From Cytobacillus firmus NBRC 15306 (GTDB lineage: Bacteria > Bacillota > Bacilli > Bacillales > Cytobacillaceae), in NCBI RefSeq assembly GCF_001591465.1, contig NZ_BCUY01000038.1, positions 1-37,197 of the forward strand: a stretch of 37,197 nt of DNA. Reading direction: 5' to 3'. The notes under the pieces are model-generated. The model was given only the letters and a program-made list of their open reading frames with translations. It had not been told where the DNA came from and did not search any database. Shown here piece by piece: positions 1 to 7,897 of this stretch. A program made the translations under genes and the position numbers. Positions within the stretch are counted from its first letter, which is position 1, and every line of letters starts with the position of its first letter.

Positions 1-17
1 CAATATTTAAAAAACAA

Positions 18-46
18 TTGTCGAACCCCAAGTCACATGATAGTAT
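18..46 (+). promoter_or_regulatory. candidate sigma-A promoter for mtnK-mtnA
   Basis: TTGTCG and TAGTAT are separated by 17 bases, which fits a sigma-A promoter about 75 bases before mtnK. The leader this would give is too short for a SAM (S-box) riboswitch, and no terminator stem lies in the first 121 bases. A promoter or riboswitch farther upstream, outside the window, cannot be excluded. Confidence 0.3.
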
Positions 47-121
47 TTAGATATTTTCTAATATATTAAATTAACAAAATTATAGATACTATTAAAAGGA
101 TTCGTATGGGAGGCTTTTTGC

Positions 122-1345
122 ATGACTGTTTTTACATCCGCCTATTTTACAATGACTGAACAGGAAGCCATTGAATATGCCAAAACAAGACTGAATTATT
201 TTGCTCCAGATGCCGAATTGGACTGCAGGGAAATTGGCGATGGCAATTTAAACTATGTGTTCAAGCTGACGGACCATAAACACAATAAGTCTCTGATCAT
301 CAAGCAGGCTGGTCCGGTTGCCAGAATCTCTGATGAATTTAAGCTGTCTCCTGACCGCAACCGCATTGAATACGAAATTCTGGATCTGCAAAACAAACTC
401 GCTCCAGGTTTTGTACCAAAAGTGTTTAGCTACGATCCCATTATGAACTGTACCGCGATGGAGGATCTGTCTGATTATACCATCATGAGAACAGCCTTAA
501 TGCGGCATGAAAAATTCCCGCTGTTTGCTGACCATATCTCGACTTTCCTGGTAAATACCCTTTTGCTTACTTCCGATGTTGTAATGGGGCATAAGGAAAA
601 GAAAGAGCTGGTCCAAAAATTCACCAACCCGGAATTATGCGAAATTTCAGAGGACCTCGTCTTCACAGAACCGTTTTACGATTGTCCGAGAAATGAAGTG
701 TTTGAAGGCACCAGGGAATTTGCCAAAAGGGAAATATGGGAAGACCCGAAGCTTCAGCTTGAAACTGCAAAGCTTAAATTCGAGTTTATGACCCATGCCC
801 AGTCCCTTCTGCATGGCGATCTGCACACAGGCTCGATTTTTGTAAAAGAAGATTCTACTAAAATCATTGATCCCGAATTCGCATTCTGCGGCCCTGCCGG
901 CTACGATGTCGGCAACGTGATCGCCAACCTGATTTTCGCCTATGTGAACGCGAAATATACAATGGCAGATGGTGAAGAAAGAAAGGTTCAGCTGGAATAT
1001 CTCGAAAATACAATGGAAGATATTATAGACTTGTTCAAAAAGAAATTCCTCCGGGCATGGGAGGAGAAAGCAACTGAGCAAACAGCCCGTTATGATGGGT
1101 TTAAAGAATATTATCTGGATGCAGTCCTGCGTGACACAGCAGCTGTCACGGGACTTGAACTGTGCAGAAGAATTATCGGGCTGGCATCTGTCAAGGATGT
1201 CACTTCCATTGAAGAATACAGCAGCAGAGCTGCAGCGGAAAAGATTTGTCTGGCAGCCGGAAAAATGTTTATTATGGATAGGGAATCTTTTAAAACAGGT
1301 GAGGATTTTGTACGTATTCTAAAAGACTGTGAAAAAAGGTTCTAA
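122..1345 (+). CDS. mtnK: S-methyl-5-thioribose kinase
   Basis: The protein (407 residues) phosphorylates 5-methylthioribose with ATP in the methionine salvage pathway, in the cytoplasm. It has the aminoglycoside-phosphotransferase/protein-kinase-like fold: the catalytic loop HGDLHTGSIF with Asp at about residue 233, and the metal-binding IDPEFAF segment with Asp at about 250. Length and motifs match MtnK. GGGAGG sits 7 bases before ATG 122, which favours this start over an in-frame ATG ten codons later. The stop codon overlaps the Shine-Dalgarno region of mtnA, so the two genes form a tight operon and encode successive steps. In B. subtilis mtnKA is controlled by an S-box; none is visible here within the 121 bases upstream. 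Confidence 0.95.
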   Translation: MTVFTSAYFTMTEQEAIEYAKTRLNYFAPDAELDCREIGDGNLNYVFKLTDHKHNKSLIIKQAGPVARISDEFKLSPDRNRIEYEILDLQNKLAPGFVPKVFSYDPIMNCTAMEDLSDYTIMRTALMRHEKFPLFADHISTFLVNTLLLTSDVVMGHKEKKELVQKFTNPELCEISEDLVFTEPFYDCPRNEVFEGTREFAKREIWEDPKLQLETAKLKFEFMTHAQSLLHGDLHTGSIFVKEDSTKIIDPEFAFCGPAGYDVGNVIANLIFAYVNAKYTMADGEERKVQLEYLENTMEDIIDLFKKKFLRAWEEKATEQTARYDGFKEYYLDAVLRDTAAVTGLELCRRIIGLASVKDVTSIEEYSSRAAAEKICLAAGKMFIMDRESFKTGEDFVRILKDCEKRF

Positions 1346-1355
1346 AGGAGGCAGC

Positions 1356-2420
1356 ATGATGGGAAAACCAGTGGATGTCATCCAGTCTGTCAGATTGGAT
1401 GATGAAAACGACACGCTCATTCTATTAGATCAAACAGTTCTGCCGAATGAAAAGAACTTTTTGCATTTGAAAGAATTAAAGGATATATGGGAAGCAATCT
1501 ATCATTTGAAGGTCCGGGGTGCACCTGCCATTGGAATAGCGGCGGCTTACGGTGTCTATTTGGGCACAAAGCAATCAGCAGCAGTAAGCTATGAAGAACT
1601 TTATATGGATTTTAAAAAGGCGAAGGAATACCTGGCGTCATCACGGCCAACTGCAGTTAATCTGTTTTGGGCGCTCGACCGCATGGAAGCCCGTTTCCTG
1701 AAGGAAGAAGGCAAAGCTGCAGCCGAAATAAAGCAAGCCCTAAAAGTGGAAGCAGAAAAAATACGGGCTGAGGATGAAAAGGTTTGCGAGTCGATTGGAC
1801 AGCACGCGCTTTCTGTACTTGAGCCTGGTTGGGGTATTCTGACACACTGCAATGCAGGTACGATTGCCACCGCTAAATATGGAACAGCTCTTGCTCCGAT
1901 TTATTTAGGCCAGGAAAAGGGATATGATTTTAAAGTATACGCTGATGAAACCCGCCCGCTTTTGCAGGGGGCCCGCCTGACAGCATGGGAGCTCGAAGAA
2001 GCAGGTGTCGATGTTACGCTGATCTGTGACAATATGGCCAGCATCGTAATGAAAGAAGGCAAGATTCAAGCGGTACTTGTCGGCTGTGACCGCGTGGCAG
2101 CCAATGGGGATGCAGCCAATAAGATTGGAACTTCTGGCGTTGCGATTCTCGCAAAACATTATAAAATACCTTTTTATGTTTGTGCCCCACTGTCAACAGT
2201 CGATCTCGCATGCAAAACAGGGGACGATATCCATATTGAATTAAGAGATTCAGAAGAAATTACTTCTAAATGGTACGAAAAGCCGATGGCGCCAGAAGGT
2301 GTACAAACCTATAACCCCGCATTCGATGTCACAGATCATGATTTGATTACAGGCATTATTACGGAGAATGGCATCGCGTATGCACCTTACACAGAAAGCC
2401 TTCCAAAGATGTTCAAATAA
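1356..2420 (+). CDS. mtnA: S-methyl-5-thioribose-1-phosphate isomerase
   Basis: The enzyme converts 5-methylthioribose-1-phosphate to 5-methylthioribulose-1-phosphate, the step after MtnK. It belongs to the aIF-2B-like isomerases. Seen in the translation: the RGAPAIG segment near the N terminus, the catalytic cysteine in THCNAGT (about residue 165) and the aspartate in GCDRVAANGDAANKIGT (about residue 245), which correspond to Cys160 and Asp240 of the B. subtilis enzyme. The frame is open from a GTG at 1329 that overlaps mtnK, but AAAGGAGG at 1344-1351 points to the twin ATGs at 1356/1359. A strong terminator follows, so the operon ends here and the other mtn genes are not adjacent on the right. 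Confidence 0.95.
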   Translation: MMGKPVDVIQSVRLDDENDTLILLDQTVLPNEKNFLHLKELKDIWEAIYHLKVRGAPAIGIAAAYGVYLGTKQSAAVSYEELYMDFKKAKEYLASSRPTAVNLFWALDRMEARFLKEEGKAAAEIKQALKVEAEKIRAEDEKVCESIGQHALSVLEPGWGILTHCNAGTIATAKYGTALAPIYLGQEKGYDFKVYADETRPLLQGARLTAWELEEAGVDVTLICDNMASIVMKEGKIQAVLVGCDRVAANGDAANKIGTSGVAILAKHYKIPFYVCAPLSTVDLACKTGDDIHIELRDSEEITSKWYEKPMAPEGVQTYNPAFDVTDHDLITGIITENGIAYAPYTESLPKMFK

Positions 2421-2430
2421 GAAGAAATAG

Positions 2431-2461
2431 CCTCCTGACCAAGCGGTTAGGAGGATTTTTA
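2431..2461 (+). terminator. intrinsic terminator after mtnA
   Basis: A 10-bp stem (CCTCCTGACC with GGTTAGGAGG, one G-U pair) closes a four-base AAGC loop and is followed by ATTTTT. It lies 10 bases after the mtnA stop codon. Confidence 0.9.
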
Positions 2462-2716
2462 CTCTTCATATCTTTAAAGCGTTTAACTAGGAAAATATCC
2501 CTGACATCCATAAAAACGAAGTGTAATTTCACTCTTTGTATCTATCAAAGGAACTAATTTTTTGGGGGTAATTTATTTATTTCTGGAAATATTATGAATT
2601 AAACAACATATGGATAGTAGAAAAATTTTGTAAATCAGTCAAAATGCCTGTTACTTTTTTAGAAGCTATGTTTCTATGCCTGATTCTAAAGTCTGATAAT
2701 TAAACATTTTAGCATA

Positions 2717-2746
2717 TTGTTAGAGTCTGAATATTTTAAATATAAT
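2717..2746 (+). promoter_or_regulatory. candidate sigma-A promoter of the S8 protease
   Basis: TTGTTA and TATAAT are separated by 18 bases and lie about 55 bases before the protease start codon. The 337-base gap 2462-2798 is AT-rich and I see no other gene or convincing RNA structure in it. Confidence 0.5.
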
Positions 2747-2798
2747 AGAAATACAACAGGAATCGACAGAAAAATATAGACTTGAGAGGAGAAAAAGG

Positions 2799-4070
2799 AT
2801 GAAGAAAAAAAGGGCATTAGGAGCAGCACTTCTAAGTATGACCATGGGTTTATCAGTTTTCACAGCGGGGGCATTCGCTAAAGAACCGGAGACCCAAAAT
2901 GAAACCTACCGGGTATTAATCCAGGGTCCGGCAAATGCTAAAGCCAGTGTGAATTCACAGGTGGACAAGCGCTGGGATTTTGGCAGCGATGGCATGACTG
3001 CAGAGGTTAATGCTAAGCAATACCAGGCACTCCTGAAAAATAAGAACTTAAAGATTGAAAAAGTAAGCGAAGTTACTCTTGATACTGCCAGAACAGAGGC
3101 TTCCAAGAAAGATTCAGTTTCTATTCAGGCAGCGGGATATCCTAGTGATCAGACACCATGGGGAATTGCTTCCATCTATAATAACAGCAGCATTACCAGT
3201 ACGTCAGGCGGAAGCGGCATTAAGGTTGCTGTTCTTGATACAGGCGTTCATACAAGCCATATTGACCTGGAAGGCTCTGCAGAGCAATGTAAGGATTTCA
3301 CTCAATCCAGCCCGATTGTAAATGGCTCATGTACTGATCGTCAGGGACATGGTACACATGTAGCTGGGACGGTTTTAGCACATGGTGGATACGACGGCCA
3401 GGGAATCTATGGAGTAGCTCCACAGGCGAAATTATGGGCATACAAAGTACTTGGCGATAATGGCTCAGGCTACTCAGATGATATTGCAGCAGCAATCCGC
3501 CACGTTGCGGACGAAGCATCCCGCACAGGATCAAAAGTAGTCATTAATATGTCACTTGGTTCAAGCGGCAAAGATTCTCTAATCAGCAGTGCGGTTGATT
3601 ATGTCTACAGCAAAGGTGTCCTTGTTGTTGCCGCAGCAGGAAATTCCGGATACAGCGCTAATACAATCGGCTATCCTGGAGCATTAAAGAATGCGATTGC
3701 AGTTGCAGCCCTTGAAAACGTCCAGCAAAACGGTACATACCGTGTAGCCAACTTCTCGTCCCGCGGAAATCCTAGCACTGACGGTGACTATGTCATTCAG
3801 GAAAAAGACGTGGAAGTGTCTGCACCGGGAGCAAGCATCGAGTCTACATGGTATAACGGAGGCTATAACACGATCAGCGGAACATCCATGGCTACACCTC
3901 ACGTAGCTGGCCTTGCAGCAAAAATTTGGTCATCCAGCCCATCCATGAGCCATACTCAGCTTCGCACAGAGCTTCAAAATCGTGCAAAGCAATATGACAT
4001 TAAAGGCGGATACGGAGCCGCTGCCGGTGACGACTATGCGTCAGGTTTCGGATACCCACGCGTAAAATAA
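2799..4070 (+). CDS. secreted subtilisin-like serine protease (S8), S41/S39-like
   Basis: This is an extracellular protease precursor of 423 residues. A lysine-rich signal peptide with an AFA cleavage site near residue 27 is followed by an I9-type propeptide (about 38-110) and the mature S8A domain. The catalytic triad is Asp147 (VLDTG), His184 (GHGTHVAG) and Ser363 (GTSMATPHVAG), with the oxyanion Asn282 in AAAGNSG. Two cysteines flank the segment before the His motif and may form a disulfide. From memory, the mature sequence closely follows subtilisins S41 and S39 of Antarctic Bacillus, including the CKDFTQS and YASGFGYPRVK segments. AGAGGAG lies just before ATG 2799. The gene is monocistronic, with its own promoter and terminator. 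Confidence 0.95.
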   Translation: MKKKRALGAALLSMTMGLSVFTAGAFAKEPETQNETYRVLIQGPANAKASVNSQVDKRWDFGSDGMTAEVNAKQYQALLKNKNLKIEKVSEVTLDTARTEASKKDSVSIQAAGYPSDQTPWGIASIYNNSSITSTSGGSGIKVAVLDTGVHTSHIDLEGSAEQCKDFTQSSPIVNGSCTDRQGHGTHVAGTVLAHGGYDGQGIYGVAPQAKLWAYKVLGDNGSGYSDDIAAAIRHVADEASRTGSKVVINMSLGSSGKDSLISSAVDYVYSKGVLVVAAAGNSGYSANTIGYPGALKNAIAVAALENVQQNGTYRVANFSSRGNPSTDGDYVIQEKDVEVSAPGASIESTWYNGGYNTISGTSMATPHVAGLAAKIWSSSPSMSHTQLRTELQNRAKQYDIKGGYGAAAGDDYASGFGYPRVK

Positions 4071-4093
4071 ACGAACAGCATCATACCCCCGAA

Positions 4094-4123
4094 AACCGTC
4101 TGATCTCTGATCAGGCGGTTTTA
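4094..4123 (+). terminator. intrinsic terminator after the S8 protease
   Basis: AACCGTCTGATC pairs with GATCAGGCGGTT (one G-U pair) across a TCT loop and is followed by a short T run. It ends the protease transcript. Confidence 0.85.
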
Positions 4124-4245
4124 TAATATTTCCGCGGAAATGATCACATTTTAGCGAAACATGAAAACTAATGGGAAATGCTGAAAGAAACTAACTTTGA
4201 ATATACAATAGGGAGTGGATGTGAATAGGAAAGGGGCTGACAGCC

Positions 4246-4502
4246 ATGGCTGTTAATAATACATATCTTAATGACCAGGAAGCAAAGGAACTCATCTGCG
4301 AAATTGGAAGAAACTTCGTTGCTGCAAACGATGGAAACATTTCCATTAAAATGAACGACTGTGAACTCTGGACAACACAAACCGGGGTGAGGTTCCGGGT
4401 AGTGATAAGAAAATCCGGACAGCCCACGGCCTGCCGGAAGAATTGATCGGGAGCATTGTCAGAAAAGTAACGGAAGAAGTCTTGATTAACGTTTTAAAAT
4501 AG
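4246..4502 (+). pseudogene. remnant of a class II aldolase/adducin-family gene
   Basis: The first 45 or so codons resemble the N terminus of L-fuculose-phosphate-aldolase-like proteins: an ICEIGR segment, then FVAANDGNISIK and WTTQTGV. Two kinds of damage are visible. Residues normally found between GR and FVAAN appear to be missing, and after the TGV motif the frame runs out at a TGA (4444-4446). A second frame starting near 4405 reads HGLPEELIGSIVRKVTEEVL and ends at TAG 4500-4502, which looks like the tail of a related or neighbouring coding sequence. The zinc-ligand histidines and most of the catalytic domain are absent. A GGGG ribosome-site remnant precedes ATG 4246. I infer a deleted, frameshifted gene; a real 66-residue protein is unlikely. 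Confidence 0.7.
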
Positions 4503-4603
4503 CCAAAACAGGATAGCTATAAGGGTATAGCAATGTTGTATAATTTTAACCTTTTAACGAAACCTATCTTGAATATCTTATTGAAACGTGAGGAGAGATT
4601 CTG

Positions 4604-5935
4604 ATGAAACTGCTGGTCATTGGCGGGGTGGCAGCAAGTATGTCAGCCGCATCAAAATTAAGGAGAATGGATGAAAAAGCAGAAATTACCGTCTACGAAA
4701 AAGGCAAGTTTTTATCTTACGGTGCCTGCGGTCTTCCTTATTATATATCTGGAGAAAATGATGATTACCGGAAAATGATCGCAAGAACACAGGAGCAATT
4801 TTCTGAGAGGAACATCAAAACACATCTTCAGCATGAAGTGTTAAAAGTGGATACAAGTAAGAAGGAAGTAACGGTTAAAGACCTTACATCAGGAGAAATG
4901 TTTACGGATACGTACGATAAGCTGATGATTGGAACAGGCACGTTTCCCATCATGCCTCCATTTCCTGGAGCTGATCTTGAGAACGTTCAGGTGCTGAAAA
5001 CAATGGAAGATGGGATAGTACTAAAAGAAATTTCCCACAAACCTGAAGTGCAAGATGTTGTTATCGTCGGCGGTGGTTATATTGGTATTGAAGTGGTTGA
5101 AGCGATGAAAACCCTCGGTAAAAAAGTCCGTGTTATTGAAATGGGGGAGAGAATCCTGGCTCCATTTGACAAGGAAATAACCGATATAGCTGAAAAAGAG
5201 ATCCGTGATAACGGAGTAGAACTGAATCTGGGTGAAAAGGTAGAGAGCTTCAGCGGCAATGGGAAAGTGGAGAGTGTCAAAACGGATAAAGGCACTTATA
5301 AAGCAGACTTAGTGCTTGTTGCTGTTGGTGTAAAGCCTGCTACGAAGTTTCTTGAAGGATCGGGAATAGAGATGGCGGAAAATGGTGCCATCATCATCGA
5401 CCGTGAAATGCGGACAAATATTAAAGGTGTTTATGCTGCGGGGGATTGCGCCCAGGTTTATCACAAGGTGCTTGAAGAAAATGATTATATTCCGCTGGGA
5501 ACAAACGCGAATAAATGCGGCCGCCTGGCTGGGGCCAATATAGCCGGCAGTCATGAAAAATATGTGGGAACTTTGGGGAGTGCCGCGATTAAAATTTTTG
5601 ATATGGAGCTTGGGAGAACGGGGCTCTCCGAGGAGGATGCCAAAAAGCTTGATATTGGCTACACAACTGAATTTGTAAAAGCGGCCGACCATCCGGACTA
5701 CTACCCGAATCAGACTCCTATCTGGATCAAGCTGATATGCGAGAAAGGAACAAACCGAATACTCGGAGCCCACGCCATCGGAAATAAAGGAGTGGTCCTT
5801 CGAATTGATGTATTTGCCGTTGCCATCCATAATAAGATGGCAGCAGAAGAGCTTGGCATGGTGGATCTTTGTTATGCTCCGCCGTTTGCGGGTGTTTGGG
5901 ATGCTGTCCATATCGCAAGCAATGCAGCAAAGTAA
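4604..5935 (+). CDS. CoA-disulfide reductase / NADH-oxidase-like flavoprotein
   Basis: The protein (443 residues) is a pyridine nucleotide-disulfide oxidoreductase. The FAD-binding motif is at the N terminus (VIGGVAASMSAA), the single redox cysteine is Cys42 in SYGACGLPYY, the NAD(P)H-binding motif is VIVGGGYIGIE near 150-160, and a second FAD motif is GVYAAGDCA near 280. The C-terminal dimerisation domain follows. A single active-site Cys in this position is typical of CoA-disulfide reductases and related NADH oxidases or persulfide reductases; sequence reading alone cannot choose between them. It would maintain low-molecular-weight thiol redox balance in the cytoplasm. GAGGAG is correctly spaced before ATG. 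It is a single gene with its own terminator, downstream of the aldolase remnant. Confidence 0.9.
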   Translation: MKLLVIGGVAASMSAASKLRRMDEKAEITVYEKGKFLSYGACGLPYYISGENDDYRKMIARTQEQFSERNIKTHLQHEVLKVDTSKKEVTVKDLTSGEMFTDTYDKLMIGTGTFPIMPPFPGADLENVQVLKTMEDGIVLKEISHKPEVQDVVIVGGGYIGIEVVEAMKTLGKKVRVIEMGERILAPFDKEITDIAEKEIRDNGVELNLGEKVESFSGNGKVESVKTDKGTYKADLVLVAVGVKPATKFLEGSGIEMAENGAIIIDREMRTNIKGVYAAGDCAQVYHKVLEENDYIPLGTNANKCGRLAGANIAGSHEKYVGTLGSAAIKIFDMELGRTGLSEEDAKKLDIGYTTEFVKAADHPDYYPNQTPIWIKLICEKGTNRILGAHAIGNKGVVLRIDVFAVAIHNKMAAEELGMVDLCYAPPFAGVWDAVHIASNAAK

Positions 5936-5944
5936 TAGATTAAA

Positions 5945-5968
5945 GTCAGCGGAATTCGCTGGCTTTTT
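5945..5968 (+). terminator. intrinsic terminator after the CoADR-like gene
   Basis: GTCAGCG pairs with CGCTGGC around a GAATT loop, followed directly by TTTTT. Confidence 0.85.
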
Positions 5969-6040
5969 AATTTTCGCAGGAGGTTTTTGTAAGAAGGTGT
6001 TGAATATAGTCCATATCTAATCCCTTTTATGGAGGCTGAA

Positions 6041-6388
6041 ATGTTTACAAGAATTGATACAGTTTTTCTGCAGGTAACTGGTTTAGGAAAAGCCATTGAA
6101 TGGTACAGCACAGTGCTGGGTTTCCCGGTAAGGTGGAAGGATGAGCAGGGAGGATATGCAGCCCTGGAGGTTGGGGAAACGCCTTTAACCCTTGTCCGTT
6201 CTGAAAAAGTAATTCCCTCCTCCCATATGCCATTTAACTTTTATGTTTCCGATATTGAAGAAGCACATCAGCATCTGGCAGGGCATAAAGTGAAAACAAG
6301 TCCAATCCAGCATGATGGGACGGTAAAGTGGTTTGAGTTTGAAGATCCTGACGGCAATAAGCTTGGCGTATGCCATTTTAAAGAGTAA
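6041..6388 (+). CDS. VOC (glyoxalase/bleomycin-resistance) family protein
   Basis: This is a 115-residue single-domain vicinal-oxygen-chelate protein. The pattern is typical: an IDTVFLQV strand with AIEWYSTVLGF at the N terminus, and WFEFEDPDGNKLGVCHF at the C terminus, where the FEDPDGN motif is a family hallmark and the glutamate may be a metal ligand. The substrate cannot be told from the sequence. The frame opens at ATG 6029, but that codon overlaps the Shine-Dalgarno sequence TGGAGG, so ATG 6041 (five bases after it) is the likely start. The gene converges on the MFS transporter, with a shared bidirectional terminator. Confidence 0.85.
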   Translation: MFTRIDTVFLQVTGLGKAIEWYSTVLGFPVRWKDEQGGYAALEVGETPLTLVRSEKVIPSSHMPFNFYVSDIEEAHQHLAGHKVKTSPIQHDGTVKWFEFEDPDGNKLGVCHFKE

Positions 6389-6390
6389 GG

Positions 6391-6417
6391 AAAAGCTGCC
6401 TTTTTAGGGCAGCTTTT
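6391..6417. terminator. bidirectional terminator between VOC and MFS genes
   Basis: AAAAGCTGCC pairs with GGCAGCTTTT around a seven-base loop. The stem carries T runs on both strands and lies between two convergent stop codons. Confidence 0.85.
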
Positions 6418-6423
6418 CAGTTA

Positions 6424-7632
6424 TTAATAAGAGTCCTTCGCCAGCTTCGGGTGGCGGTTCATGGCACCCAGAAGAATCAGTCCGCTCAGGATAAGAAGAA
6501 GGCTTGTGACCACAAAGACGGCAGAAAAACCCAAATAGCCGGAGACCATACCGCCGATAACGGGTCCTATAATATTCCCGAAAAAGCGAAGACTTGTGTT
6601 GTACCCAAGCACTTCACCCTGCATAGCAACCGGCGCTTCCTGGCGGATATAGGCGATCCTGACAGGAATGATGCCCCCGATGGTGACACCAAGTGCAAAG
6701 CGGACAAGAACAAGCTGCCACATGTTTGAGACAAATCCTCCCGGCAGATAAAACACGCCTGCGAGGAAGAGGAGAACAACCAACGTTTTAATATAGCCAT
6801 GCTGATCCCCAATTTTCCCCCATTGCCTTGCCATCAGCAAGTTGCCAAGCCCTGCAGCTGAAAAAGCAATCCCCGCAAAAAACGCCAGATTTTCTGGTCC
6901 ATGCAATTCGCTGACATATAGGGATAGGATAGGCTGGATGCTGAAGTGTGCGATTTGAACAAGCGTTGATATCAGCATAACTGTCAGCAGGACGGGATTA
7001 CTGATAATATGCTGAATGACCGCCTTGCTTGAATACCGCGTTTTCTCGCCCTTTTGAGTTTGGATTCTGTGTTCTTTTGTGAAAAAGACAAGAAAAGCGG
7101 AAACAAAGATGGCGATGGAGGTCCATTTGAAGGTATCTGAAAATCCGAATAAATCTGCAAGGACTCCGCCGAGAAGAGGGCCCATCAATGAACCTGTGAT
7201 GCTTCCGGTCTGCAGTGTCCCCATCACCCTGCCGGCAATTTCCTTCGGAGTCTGCGTGGAAATAAATGCCTGTGACATGCCGATGAAGCCTGTAAAAATT
7301 CCCGTAAACAGCCTGAGAAAAAACAGCTGCCAGACATTTGTCACGTACCCCATCAGGAATATGGATATGCCCATGCCGATTCCGGACAGAATCAATATTT
7401 TCCTGCGCCCAAAAAGGTCCCCGATTCTTCCCCACACAGGTGAAAAAAGAAACGCAGTCACAAATGTGATCGCAAACGTCCACCCTGACCAATGCTGCAC
7501 ATAGGTTGGAGAATGGTCGCCAAAACTTTCTATATATAGCGAAATAAAGGGAAGCACCATCGTCATGCTGCCTGCCACAAAAAAATTGGCAAACCACATA
7601 ATCATTAAATTTCTTTTCGTCTGTTTTACCAT
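6424..7632 (-). CDS. MFS transporter, drug-efflux type (DHA1)
   Basis: The protein has 402 residues and 12 predicted membrane helices. The MFS loop 2-3 motif is seen as GRIGDLFGRRKIL, and the second-half counterpart as GKIGDQHGY. An IGGxxxG-rich helix 5 segment (GSLMGPLLGGVLADLFG) resembles the drug:proton antiporter motif C, so export of drugs or small metabolites is likely; the substrate is unknown. The Bacillus YitG/YttB exporters are of this type. The start ATG is preceded by only a weak AAGAAGTG ribosome site. The gene diverges from the AGCS symporter gene across about 265 bases and has no partner gene. Confidence 0.88.
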   Translation of the reverse strand: MVKQTKRNLMIMWFANFFVAGSMTMVLPFISLYIESFGDHSPTYVQHWSGWTFAITFVTAFLFSPVWGRIGDLFGRRKILILSGIGMGISIFLMGYVTNVWQLFFLRLFTGIFTGFIGMSQAFISTQTPKEIAGRVMGTLQTGSITGSLMGPLLGGVLADLFGFSDTFKWTSIAIFVSAFLVFFTKEHRIQTQKGEKTRYSSKAVIQHIISNPVLLTVMLISTLVQIAHFSIQPILSLYVSELHGPENLAFFAGIAFSAAGLGNLLMARQWGKIGDQHGYIKTLVVLLFLAGVFYLPGGFVSNMWQLVLVRFALGVTIGGIIPVRIAYIRQEAPVAMQGEVLGYNTSLRFFGNIIGPVIGGMVSGYLGFSAVFVVTSLLLILSGLILLGAMNRHPKLAKDSY

Positions 7633-7820
7633 ATTTGAAACACTTCTTTCCGGTCAACGTTTCGTTTCCCTAAATATATAATAAGGAAAATTACAAAAAA
7701 TAGGAAGGGTTATGCTATCACTCTAATTTTTATATATCCTCTCAAATATGATAAAAACCGCTTTCCTCAGTGAATCCAAAAAATTCTATGACATTTTTAC
7801 CAGAGTCCGTGAAAAAAACA

Positions 7821-7849
7821 TTGTCTTATAACAGTATTTATTCTATAAT
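7821..7849 (+). promoter_or_regulatory. sigma-A promoter of the AGCS symporter gene
   Basis: TTGTCT and a perfect TATAAT are separated by exactly 17 bases, about 50 bases upstream of the TTG start at 7898. I see no riboswitch fold in the intergenic region. Confidence 0.6.
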
Positions 7850-7897
7850 TCCTAATAGGAAAAAGATTCAGAATATATATAAAAAGGGGGAAGTTGT

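Noticed and set aside
40-92. ATAGTAT/ATACTAT inverted repeat before mtnK
   Set aside because: Seven bases with a 39-base gap in very AT-rich DNA is expected by chance.
4516-4544. Sigma-A promoter before the CoADR-like gene
   Set aside because: TATAAT at 4539-4544 is good, but no -35 element or extended -10 is present at the right distance.
5309-5911. 200-codon open frame on the minus strand
   Set aside because: It lies wholly inside the well-supported CoADR-like gene, has no ribosome site and no recognisable motif.
6998-7657. 219-codon minus-strand frame overlapping the MFS gene
   Set aside because: It is a shifted frame of the transporter; it is Cys/His/Arg-rich in a way typical of shadow frames and lacks membrane helices.
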